From Candidatus Bathyarchaeota archaeon (GTDB taxonomy: Archaea > Thermoproteota > Bathyarchaeia > RBG-16-48-13 > GCA-020355125): 8,359 nt of DNA. The stretch is from positions 1 through 8,359 of the forward strand of contig JAOZHK010000092.1 in assembly GCA_026014905.1 (NCBI GenBank). Reading direction: 5' to 3'. Below are positions 1 through 4,741 of this stretch, piece by piece (the first letter of the stretch is position 1; each line of letters begins with the position of its first letter). The notes under the pieces are model-generated. The model searched no databases. It was given only the letters and a program-made list of their open reading frames with translations, and was not told where the DNA came from. Made by a program: the position numbers and the translations under genes.

Positions 1-2
1 AC

Positions 3-140
3 CGGCGAGTATTTGTATCGACGATAGTGGGATCCGTAGTGACCGGATGGGATCAGGTGCTAGGAAGTCTTGTGTTGCTTTACGGCGAAGGGCATATGGG
101 ATTAACTGGACACGCATTCTATAGTGAGATAGAAGATTGA
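3..140 (+). CDS. C-terminal end of an unrecognised protein (5' truncated)
   Basis: The third forward frame is open from the window edge to a TGA at 138-140, giving about 45 residues that include VFVSTIVGSVVTGWDQVL and end in HAFYSEIED. Composition looks like a real protein end: hydrophobic, then acidic. The second forward frame is also open up to 122 but is rich in Arg, Ser and Cys like an out-of-frame reading. The TGA overlaps the TTG at 137-139 (ATTGA), the kind of junction seen in translationally coupled genes, which supports both this gene and the next. No family is recognised. The short length and missing N-terminus keep confidence moderate. Confidence 0.4.
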   Translation, partial: RRVFVSTIVGSVVTGWDQVLGSLVLLYGEGHMGLTGHAFYSEIED

Positions 141-496
141 GATATACGCGCGCGCGTAATCCGATGAAAGCGATGGCTTCAGCCCGTTACAAGTACGCGT
201 CCAAGGTGTTACCTGGAACGGTGTGGGATACGAGTCACTTCATCGTGAGTGTGGATCCGATGCGTGTGATTACGGTGCCGAATACGCTGAATCTAGATAC
301 GGGATTAATCTGTCTTCACATCGGTAGTCCAAACGACTTAGATCACACAAACATACTTTCCATGCTGGAACACGCGGTTCCTACACGATTTATTTGGGAT
401 ACCGGGTTTCAGCCGGTAATGGTTACCCTGAGCCCAGGAAGGGCGATGAAACTCGCAGCGCGTAAAAATCGGTGGACGGGACCAATGCTCGGGTGA
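137..496 (+). CDS. Unrecognised 119-aa protein (start uncertain)
   Basis: An ORF of 119 codons from TTG 137, or 110 from ATG 164. The TTG start overlaps the previous stop (ATTGA). Only a weak purine-rich stretch (GTGAGAT, 124-130) precedes it, and nothing like a Shine-Dalgarno precedes ATG 164. The product is soluble-looking with no signal peptide or membrane helix: a basic start (MKAMASARYKY), a middle of short beta-like stretches (HFIVSVDPMRVITVPNTL) and a basic C-terminus (AMKLAARKNRWTGPMLG). I do not recognise a family. A (CG)5 tract lies between the two possible starts. From TTG, losing or gaining one CG unit brings a stop within a few codons; from ATG 164 it has no effect. The gene belongs to a + strand group of small genes, possibly from a mobile element (inference). 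Confidence 0.5.
   Translation: MRYTRARNPMKAMASARYKYASKVLPGTVWDTSHFIVSVDPMRVITVPNTLNLDTGLICLHIGSPNDLDHTNILSMLEHAVPTRFIWDTGFQPVMVTLSPGRAMKLAARKNRWTGPMLG
145..158. repeat. (CG)5 palindromic tract
   Basis: The 14-bp perfect palindrome TACGCGCGCGCGTA contains five CG units. It lies five bases after the TGA at 138-140 and six bases before ATG 164. The 12-mer ACGCGCGCGCGT recurs exactly at 3453-3464, and (CG)5-6 cores recur at 1024 and 7960. Alternating CG can adopt Z-DNA and is prone to slippage; no function is shown here. Confidence 0.85.
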
Positions 497-521
497 CAGC
501 GATGACCCCGACTCCACCTCG

Positions 522-533
522 ATATAATAAAAA
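522..533 (+). promoter_or_regulatory. Possible TATA box for the 135-aa gene
   Basis: ATATAATAAAAA is an AT-rich island in a GC-richer stretch. An archaeal TATA box here would start transcription about 25 bases downstream, close to ATG 548. With no Shine-Dalgarno before GTG 539 or ATG 548, a leaderless mRNA beginning near 548 is plausible. This would be an internal promoter of the left gene group. Confidence 0.4.
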
Positions 534-538
534 TCGAC

Positions 539-946
539 GTGAAATTGATGGGTAGACAAACACCGAGCTTTCGACAGATCTTTCAACAAACCATCATGCG
601 TTTACAGAAAAAAAACGGATTTTATCACACGCTGAAAGAACCTGGTCATCAACGGGCATTCGTTGGTCTCGTGCGAGCGATGTCCTCCGAGTACGCGGCG
701 ATGTGGAACTCCGGCATCATCTCCGTCGAGGACATCATGAATCTGATGATGAATATTCATGTCCGAGCCTGTATCAACGAAATGGAGTGGCACATCCATC
801 AGGTAGAACGAGACCTAGAACCGTACATCCAAGACGCACCAATCGAACAGGAAGAAGCAACAATGGATGCCAAATATGCCCCTACGTATCGCTTTAAAGG
901 CATATCTAACACAACACTCCTAAGATATATTGATGAGGAACCATGA
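539..946 (+). CDS. Unrecognised 135-aa mostly helical protein
   Basis: Opens at GTG 539; an in-frame ATG at 548 gives 132 residues and fits a leaderless transcript from the TATA-like box at 522-533. The protein looks largely alpha-helical, with long amphipathic stretches such as FRQIFQQTIMRLQKKNG and MEWHIHQVERDLEPYI, then a less ordered acidic C-terminus ending IDEEP. There are no membrane segments, Cys clusters or known catalytic motif. I do not recognise the family. Its stop overlaps the next start as ATGA (943-946), so the two are probably translated together. Good coding character and this junction support a real gene; the role is unknown. Confidence 0.55.
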   Translation: MKLMGRQTPSFRQIFQQTIMRLQKKNGFYHTLKEPGHQRAFVGLVRAMSSEYAAMWNSGIISVEDIMNLMMNIHVRACINEMEWHIHQVERDLEPYIQDAPIEQEEATMDAKYAPTYRFKGISNTTLLRYIDEEP

Positions 947-1119
947 CGGCCGACATACGTGACGAACTCGCGAAAATGCGGGTGTGGCTTCACGAAGCCT
1001 TGATGCGGAATGAAGTCGATAAACGCGCGCGCGCGGAACGGGCCCCGAGGTTCTCGTACCACCGTCGGACATCATCATCGTTCAGGAGATGGGCGTATTT
1101 TTTAGTCAAGGCTAACTAG
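943..1119 (+). CDS. Small 58-aa protein, probably frame-shifted at a (CG)6 tract
   Basis: ATG 943 overlaps the preceding stop (ATGA). The first 30 residues (MTADIRDELAKMRVWLHEAL then an Arg/Lys-rich stretch) look like a normal amphipathic helix. After the (CG)6 tract at 1024-1035 the frame becomes Arg/Ser-rich (FSYHRRTSSSFRRW) and ends at TAG 1117-1119, which reads like an out-of-frame translation. The frame two bases on gives GTGPEVLVPPSDIIIVQEMG and a short tail ending at TAA 1113-1115, which looks far more natural. Removing one CG unit would join the N-terminus to that tail. The gene may therefore be switched off by repeat length, mutated or mis-assembled. No family is recognised. Confidence 0.45.
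   Translation: MTADIRDELAKMRVWLHEALMRNEVDKRARAERAPRFSYHRRTSSSFRRWAYFLVKAN
1024..1035. repeat. (CG)6 tract inside a small gene
   Basis: Six CG units lie in the reading frame that starts at 943, encoding alternating Arg and Ala. In the frame that gives the better downstream protein, a TAA at 1020-1022 sits immediately before the tract, so the change of frame falls exactly within the repeat. Confidence 0.85.
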
Positions 1120-1143
1120 AACATGGGATGGAAGACCATGATT

Positions 1144-1175
1144 TAAGGGTATTCACCTAAAAATTTTGGTGGGCC
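1144..1175 (-). repeat. 32-bp tRNA 3'-end/trailer repeat, copy 1
   Basis: Read on the minus strand, this covers the last acceptor bases of tRNA-Arg, the encoded CCA and 22 bases of trailer, ending in GTGAATACCCTTA. It matches the tRNA-Ile 3' end and trailer at 3422-3453 at 29 of 32 positions in inverted orientation. Similarity in the acceptor is expected between tRNAs; similarity continuing through the trailer is not. Confidence 0.8.
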
Positions 1176-1205
1176 CGGCAGGATTTGAACCCGCGGCATC
1201 AGGCT

Positions 1206-1220
1206 GTCTCCATCGGAGTG
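1206..1220 (-). other. tRNA-Arg intron at canonical position 37/38 (15 nt)
   Basis: The RNA CACTCCGATGGAGAC is removed. In the precursor, loop bases CTTC pair with intron GGAG to give a 4-bp central helix. A 3-base bulge on each side (GGC and ACA) is cut after its second base, which matches the bulge-helix-bulge rule. The result is loop CTTCGGA. Confidence 0.85.
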
Positions 1221-1228
1221 CCGAAGGC

Positions 1229-1251
1229 TTACGCTGAGCAATATTCCGTCT
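1229..1251 (-). other. tRNA-Arg noncanonical intron at position 29/30 (23 nt)
   Basis: Exon bases GCGC can pair with intron bases GCGT (one G-U). The flanking bulges AGA and AAG are cut after their second base, joining CAG to GC and restoring the anticodon stem CAGGC. The intron lies within the anticodon stem rather than the loop. Introns at such positions are known from several archaeal lineages, notably Thermoproteales. Confidence 0.82.
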
Positions 1252-1306
1252 CTGCGCCCTATCCAACTAGGCTACGGGCCCACTTAAGCCCCATTAACAC
1301 TCTTCC

Positions 1307-1319
1307 CATTATTAAGTAC
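1307..1319 (-). promoter_or_regulatory. Box A (TATA) of tRNA-Arg
   Basis: On the minus strand TACTTAATAATGG lies 26-38 bases before the tRNA 5' end at 1281. This is the expected distance for an archaeal box A element driving a tRNA with a very short 5' leader. Confidence 0.5.
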
Positions 1320-1416
1320 ATCTCAACCTTTGATCCTTATAGGGTCTAAAAGCCAGTCTTGTTCGTGATATCGATTTTTAACATTAAAATCTGAAGAAAG
1401 AATTTAAAAAGGCGCG

Positions 1417-1430
1417 AAATCTATATAATA
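1417..1430 (+). promoter_or_regulatory. BRE/TATA promoter of the regulator gene
   Basis: CTATATAATA (1421-1430) preceded by GAAAT resembles a BRE plus TATA box. Transcription would start near 1450, giving a leader of about 25 bases to TTG 1477 or 38 to ATG 1489. A second AT-rich box, TTTAAAAAGG at 1403-1412, could be an alternative. The GGAGGGG at 1440-1446 is too far from either start codon to act as a ribosome site. Confidence 0.55.
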
Positions 1431-1476
1431 GTGTTAAAAGGAGGGGCTTGTCGTAAGCGAGACACATCTCAGCGAT

Positions 1477-2187
1477 TTGAAATTCCGGATGATGACTATT
1501 GAGCTTTTAAAAACCGCCAAGAAACATTACACATATCGTGAACTCGCTAATCGCACAAAGCTACCCGTGACTGTGTTAAGCCGTTATGTCAAAGGCCATG
1601 TCCTACCAAGTTCAAGTCGAGCACGTCGGTTATGGCAGACTTTAGAGAAAATCGTGGGACTAGAAGAAGAACTACGTAAACGCATCAAATTTGACGATCA
1701 TGGATATTTTGATAACACATCCATTATCTCAGATATAGCCCTTCTCCAACAAGCTGCTCAATATATTTTTTATCGATTTGCAGGACGACGCATCACGAAA
1801 GTTTTAACCGCTGCTGTCGATGGTATCCCATTAGCTACCATTATCTCAGAAGCATTAGGCGTGAACTTAATTATTGCTAAAAACTCAAAAGAAGTGGGCG
1901 TACGCAACTTCTACGAAGAAAGCTACATCCCCGGCGACTCAGCCATGATTATGTCGCTCTATATTCCTCGAGGAATCATTCGACGAGGAGACAGCGTACT
2001 TATCGTCGATGACGTCGTAAAAACTGGCGAAACGCATCGGGCATTAGTGAATCTTGTCACCAAATGCCGTGCAGAAGCCGCAGGAATCTTCGCCCTCGTC
2101 GCCATCGGCGAGGCATGGAAAGAAAAAGTCAACGCGACGCCAGATTTTCCTGTAGAAATGGTCATAAATATCAAATCTCGAAAATAA
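1477..2187 (+). CDS. gfcR: GfcR/PyrE-like PRTase-domain transcriptional regulator
   Basis: A 236-residue protein with two parts. Residues about 18-45 (YTYRELANRTKLPVTVLSRY) form a helix-turn-helix DNA-binding segment. Residues about 80-235 are a type I phosphoribosyltransferase fold, with the PRPP-loop motif VLIVDDVVKTGET at 174-186. This HTH plus PRTase layout is that of archaeal GfcR-like regulators; the named haloarchaeal GfcR controls sugar catabolism genes, with the PRTase domain thought to sense a phosphorylated ligand rather than catalyse. TTG 1477 is preferred because it gives MKFRMMTIELL, which from memory resembles related TACK proteins; ATG 1489 or 1492 are alternatives, and none has a clear Shine-Dalgarno. 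The isomerase follows 51 bases later, so the two are probably co-transcribed and the regulator may respond to pentose or nucleoside phosphates (inference). The alternative, a true orotate PRTase, is less likely given the HTH. Confidence 0.85.
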   Translation: MKFRMMTIELLKTAKKHYTYRELANRTKLPVTVLSRYVKGHVLPSSSRARRLWQTLEKIVGLEEELRKRIKFDDHGYFDNTSIISDIALLQQAAQYIFYRFAGRRITKVLTAAVDGIPLATIISEALGVNLIIAKNSKEVGVRNFYEESYIPGDSAMIMSLYIPRGIIRRGDSVLIVDDVVKTGETHRALVNLVTKCRAEAAGIFALVAIGEAWKEKVNATPDFPVEMVINIKSRK

Positions 2188-2227
2188 CAGACTGAGCGTC
2201 TAACCAGAGCAATACTTGTTACCCTTT

Positions 2228-2233
2228 GAGAGG
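2228..2233 (+). promoter_or_regulatory. Shine-Dalgarno of the MtnA-family gene
   Basis: GAGAGG ends five bases before ATG 2239 and fixes that start. It is one of the clearest ribosome binding sites in the window. Confidence 0.65.
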
Positions 2234-2238
2234 ATTCT

Positions 2239-3270
2239 ATGAACACAATTTGGTGGGAAAATAATCAAGTAGTGTTAATCAACCAACAGAGACTCCCTAA
2301 CTCATTAGAGTATATCAAATGCACCGACTACCAACGAGTTGCCAAGGCGATAAAAACTCTTGAGATCCGTGGCGCGCCCGCCATCGGAGTTGCTGCAGCC
2401 ATGGGAATCGCACTCGCAGCGTACACAAGTCAAGCACAATCAATATCTCAGCTCAGGAAAGACATCGACTCCGCGGCACAAGCTATTCGAGCGACCCGCC
2501 CGACTGCACGAAATTTATTCTGGGCTATCGAGCGAATGCTGCAACATGCACAATCGACGCAGGGCACACCAACTTCCATGAAACAAGAAATGATTAGAGA
2601 AGCGAAGACGATTGCAGAAGAAGACATCGCAATAAACAAGAAGATGGGGGAATACGGAGCAACGTTGATCGAAGACGGTGACGTGATTGGAACCATCTGC
2701 AATGCAGGATGGCTCGCCACAGCTGGAGAATATGGGACAGCTCTCGGCGTCATCAAAGTAGCCCATCAACAAGGCAAGAGTATTTCCGTCATCGCACTGG
2801 AAACTCGGCCCGTGCTGCAGGGTGCTCGATTAACTGCATTTGAATTAACCCAAGACAAGATTCCCGTTCAAGTCATCTGCGATGGAGCTTTGGGATACTG
2901 TATCTCACAAGGATTAATTGATAAATTCATCTGCGGTGCAGATCGTATCGTGGCGAAAGATCGATGCCATGTGATCAATAAAGTCGGAACACACACCGCA
3001 TCTCTCGTGGCTCAACATTACAAGATACCCTTCTACGCGGTTGCACCGATCTCTACCTTTGATTTTAACCAGTCATTACAACAAATCACCATCGAAGAAC
3101 GCGCAGCGAACGAGGTTACACATATTATGGGGCAACCCATTGTCCCAAACAACGTGCCGGTTCTGAATCCTGCGTTCGATATCACACCTCCAGAACTTGT
3201 GACAGCCATTATTACTGAAAAAGGAATATTATACCCACCTTACGAAAAAAATATACATCAGATCCTCTAG
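2239..3270 (+). CDS. mtnA: S-methyl-5-thioribose-1-phosphate isomerase (MtnA/eIF2B-like family)
   Basis: A full-length 343-residue member of the MtnA branch of the eIF2B-like family, which converts methylthioribose 1-phosphate to methylthioribulose 1-phosphate in methionine salvage. Visible motifs are RGAPAIG (44-50), the substrate loop TICNAGWLATAGEYGTALG (152-170) with Cys154, GARLTAFEL (195-203), GADRI (233-237) with Asp235, NKVGT (247-251) and NPAFDITPPEL (310-320). Cys154 and Asp235 correspond to the catalytic Cys and Asp of bacterial MtnA. The usual DETRP reads LETRP here (188-191). The related ribose-1,5-bisphosphate isomerase of archaeal nucleotide salvage usually has TETRP and lacks the CNAG..ATAG loop, so MtnA is favoured, though archaeal enzymes can serve purine-derived 5'-deoxy sugars too. 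It follows the PRTase regulator on the same strand. Confidence 0.9.
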   Translation: MNTIWWENNQVVLINQQRLPNSLEYIKCTDYQRVAKAIKTLEIRGAPAIGVAAAMGIALAAYTSQAQSISQLRKDIDSAAQAIRATRPTARNLFWAIERMLQHAQSTQGTPTSMKQEMIREAKTIAEEDIAINKKMGEYGATLIEDGDVIGTICNAGWLATAGEYGTALGVIKVAHQQGKSISVIALETRPVLQGARLTAFELTQDKIPVQVICDGALGYCISQGLIDKFICGADRIVAKDRCHVINKVGTHTASLVAQHYKIPFYAVAPISTFDFNQSLQQITIEERAANEVTHIMGQPIVPNNVPVLNPAFDITPPELVTAIITEKGILYPPYEKNIHQIL

Positions 3271-3336
3271 CAGATATACAGATACACTCACATAGATGAT
3301 CGCTATCAGTATTCAGAAAGCCAGAACCCAAACATT

Positions 3337-3430
3337 GGGCCGGTAGCTCAGCTTGGTTGGAGCACACGGCTGATACATCCGTGATGAAGAGACCGTGCGG
3401 TCGAGAGTTCAAATCTCTCCCGGCCCACCA
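3337..3430 (+). tRNA. tRNA-Ile(GAT), one intron, CCA encoded
   Basis: Acceptor GGGCCGG (3337-3343) pairs perfectly with CCGGCCC (3420-3426); discriminator A is 3427 and CCA is encoded at 3428-3430. The D arm is GCTC/GAGC with GG in the loop. The anticodon stem CACGG (3365-3369) pairs with CCGTG (3393-3397) after a 16-base intron (3376-3391) is removed, giving loop CTGATAA with anticodon GAT at 3372-3374. The variable loop is CGGTC and the T arm GAGAG TTCAAAT CTCTC. Mature length is 75 nt before CCA. No convincing box A is seen upstream, so it may be transcribed with the preceding isomerase gene (66-base gap). Confidence 0.95.
3376..3391 (+). other. tRNA-Ile intron at position 37/38 (16 nt)
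   Basis: The intron CATCCGTGATGAAGAG can fold with an inner helix ATC/GAT. In the BHB register needed for excision, loop CTGA faces intron GAAG: two Watson-Crick pairs followed by tandem G-A/A-G pairs instead of four normal pairs, with bulges TAC and AGA cut after their second base. A copy of CCGTG inside the intron duplicates the 3' strand of the anticodon stem, so a misfold is possible. Confidence 0.8.
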
Positions 3431-3453
3431 AAATATTTAAGTGCATACCCTTA
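3422..3453 (+). repeat. 32-bp tRNA 3'-end/trailer repeat, copy 2
   Basis: This covers the end of the tRNA-Ile acceptor, CCA and trailer, ending GTGCATACCCTTA. It matches copy 1 at 1144-1175 (opposite strand) at 29 of 32 positions. Similarity stops where the (CG)5 tract begins at 3454. It includes AATATTTAAG (3432-3441), which resembles a TATA box and could drive the ORF that follows. Confidence 0.8.
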
Positions 3454-3812
3454 CGCGCGCGCGTGTGTCACAGTATGCGACCGGCGTCTACTGTATCACA
3501 GTCATTACCGACATAACCAGTATTTTTCGACGGATGCGAAGTCATGAATTGACGATTCAGGACATGATTCGCCCCTACATTAGCAAGAAGCATTGGGCAA
3601 CAATGTCATGGGACGATCCATTACCCTTTGTCCTCCATTATTTCCGCGAGTTATCGAATAGAATGCCACGCAGGGTTAACATTTCACCCCAAACCCAAAA
3701 ACCCCAAAGCATCTTGAGCAGCATCGAGATCATTGGACATATCTACCTAGCTAGCGCGCGAGTTGAGTATTTTGTGCTGACAACTGACTCTTATCAGCAT
3801 GTTTTGTACTAG
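3441..3812 (+). CDS. Unrecognised protein, up to 123 aa (start uncertain)
   Basis: Open from GTG 3441, immediately after an in-frame TAA at 3438-3440, to TAG 3810-3812. GTG 3441 lies in the tRNA trailer and lacks a ribosome site. If the TATA-like AATATTTAAG at 3432-3441 is the promoter, the transcript would begin near 3462 and GTG 3465 could be a leaderless start (115 aa); ATG 3534 (92 aa) is the first ATG. The product appears soluble, with an amphipathic stretch (DDPLPFVLHYFRELSNRM), a Pro/Gln-rich linker (ISPQTQKPQS) and an aromatic C-terminus ending YQHVLY. I recognise no family. A (CG)5 tract lies near the start and a CTAG/CG tract near the end. It converges on the secreted-protein gene, 17 bases away. 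Could be a fragment of an integrated element. Confidence 0.42.
   Translation: MHTLTRARVSQYATGVYCITVITDITSIFRRMRSHELTIQDMIRPYISKKHWATMSWDDPLPFVLHYFRELSNRMPRRVNISPQTQKPQSILSSIEIIGHIYLASARVEYFVLTTDSYQHVLY
3453..3464. repeat. (CG)5 palindromic tract after tRNA-Ile
   Basis: ACGCGCGCGCGT, identical to 146-157; with the preceding T (3452) a 13-mer is shared. It begins at the exact base where the trailer homology with tRNA-Arg stops, followed by alternating GTGTG. Confidence 0.85.
3747..3760 (+). repeat. CTAGCTAG-(CG)3 tract, left copy of an inverted pair
   Basis: CTAGCTAGCGCGCG occurs here, and its exact reverse complement is at 7828-7841. The two copies face each other about 4 kb apart and bracket the archaeosortase/glycosyltransferase/surface-protein locus plus the small membrane protein gene. 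This copy lies in the last codons of the ORF ending at 3812. Confidence 0.8.
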
Positions 3813-3829
3813 ATATCGCATGCTGACGT

Positions 3830-4612
3830 TTAGGTTTGGATCATTTTTCGTTTGGACAGGAGGAACGAAATTGAAATGAGTGGAATTACAATCAGAGACA
3901 ACAGGACAGGATTGAACTCAGGTATCATATCGTAGAAAGGCGCTTCCGTGGTCAATTCATATGACGCGATTAAGGGTACATTATCATCGATGTTAATCTC
4001 AAAAGCAGCCGGTTGACCCGCTTCGATAGAGATCGCTGATTGACCACCCATTACAACTACTGTTCCAAATTCATCATAACATGTAGCCAACACTTTAACC
4101 AGCGATGCTGACGAACCCTCTATGTGCTCAACCTCTCCACTAATGATCATATCCCCTTCCACAATTGAGGAACTATGCGATGTGATGTTTAGTTTCTGTC
4201 GGTCGGTCGTGTATTCGTACGGAGTAAAATCGACAACGGCAAGAGAATAGTGGTCCACCAGCGACGCATTACCGTAAAAGGTGTAAGCGAATGGGGATTT
4301 TCTACCTGGGTAGAGGTTAGTCAACGAAACCTGAACTCCCGAAGAGTTCTCGGCGGAGGTGCCAATAACCGCATCCTCAGCATTATAATACGTTTGTGAA
4401 ATTTCAACATCTCTGACCATTTGGTCCCCGACGTTCTGAACTTCTCCCACAATTCTATAATAGCCGTAGGTCTCAATGTAACTGGAGTGCGATACAATTT
4501 CAATTTCTGCTGCAGCCGTAACCGTAGGCAGCAGGTATCCAAAACACATTACGGAGAGGAATAATACCGAAAGAATGAGTGATCGAACAACGAAAGTCCC
4601 TTTTTTCGCCAT
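3830..4612 (-). CDS. Secreted protein with two FxLYD-like domains and a PEF archaeosortase signal
   Basis: 260 residues from ATG 4612, chosen because GAGGGG lies 7 bases upstream and it begins a normal signal peptide (MAKKGTFVVR, hydrophobic core to about residue 31, AAA before the mature part). The frame is open to ATG 4681, which would bury the signal. Residues about 36-112 and 139-222 are two FxLYD-like beta domains: each has SHSS, a GEV strand, an acidic TYYN or CYDE turn and a late Pro- or Gly-containing turn. N89, N115 and N142 are N-glycosylation sequons. The C-terminus is tripartite: IPEF at 230-233, a membrane helix about 236-252, and a basic tail KRKMIQT. This is the layout of PEF-CTERM substrates cut and re-anchored by archaeosortases. 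It is predicted to be surface-exposed and to be the substrate of the enzyme encoded at 6292-7311. Confidence 0.85.
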   Translation of the reverse strand: MAKKGTFVVRSLILSVLFLSVMCFGYLLPTVTAAAEIEIVSHSSYIETYGYYRIVGEVQNVGDQMVRDVEISQTYYNAEDAVIGTSAENSSGVQVSLTNLYPGRKSPFAYTFYGNASLVDHYSLAVVDFTPYEYTTDRQKLNITSHSSSIVEGDMIISGEVEHIEGSSASLVKVLATCYDEFGTVVVMGGQSAISIEAGQPAAFEINIDDNVPLIASYELTTEAPFYDMIPEFNPVLLSLIVIPLISISFLLSKRKMIQT

Positions 4613-4619
4613 GACCGTT

Positions 4620-4654
4620 CCCCTCAGTAATTTAGAGCATAGGCTACTTAAATG
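4620..4654 (-). promoter_or_regulatory. Promoter and Shine-Dalgarno of the secreted-protein gene
   Basis: On the minus strand, CATTTAAGTA (4654-4645) is a TATA-like box 33-42 bases before ATG 4612, and GAGGGG (4625-4620) is a ribosome site with 7-base spacing. With the 129-base gap to the glycosyltransferase stop, this suggests the substrate gene can be transcribed on its own as well as by read-through. Confidence 0.5.
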
Positions 4655-4741
4655 TTGTCTCCACCAATCTGTTGTCATCACGATTGAACATTATGATGCG
4701 TGTGACTCTTTGCCATCCCGCTGGCTGATATCAGATCTGTT

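Larger units (their letters stand above)
1167..1281 (-). tRNA. tRNA-Arg(TCG), two introns, CCA encoded
   Basis: On the minus strand the gene starts at 1281 with acceptor GGGCCCG and ends at 1171 with CGGGCCC, discriminator A (1170) and an encoded CCA (1169-1167). The D arm is GCCT/GGGC with GG in the loop, and the T arm is GCGGG TTCAAAT CCTGC. A continuous anticodon stem is absent. Removing 23 bases (1229-1251, after position 29) and 15 bases (1206-1220, after position 37) gives stem CAGGC/GCCTG around loop CTTCGGA, anticodon TCG, and a 74-nt mature tRNA with perfect stems. It decodes CGA and, by wobble, other CGN codons. Processing would need the archaeal tRNA splicing endonuclease. The gene is divergent from the regulator gene at 1477. 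Confidence 0.93.

Noticed and set aside
502..555. 17-codon ORF (ATG 502) bridging the 119-aa and 135-aa genes
   Set aside because: Too short, no ribosome site, Pro/Arg-rich and overlapping the next gene and a likely TATA box.
1959..3412. Several minus-strand open frames of 66-102 codons opposite the regulator and isomerase genes
   Set aside because: They are antisense to two clearly recognised genes, lack ribosome sites and have Ser/Arg/Cys-rich out-of-frame composition.
3974..3989. TTAAGGGTACATTATC resembling the tRNA trailer repeat in reverse
   Set aside because: Only about ten bases match, inside the secreted-protein gene; consistent with chance.
4613..4681. Upstream ATG extension of the secreted protein (23 extra residues)
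   Set aside because: It would place a Trp/Arg-rich segment before the signal peptide, while ATG 4612 has a GAGGGG ribosome site at 7 bases and begins a standard signal sequence.
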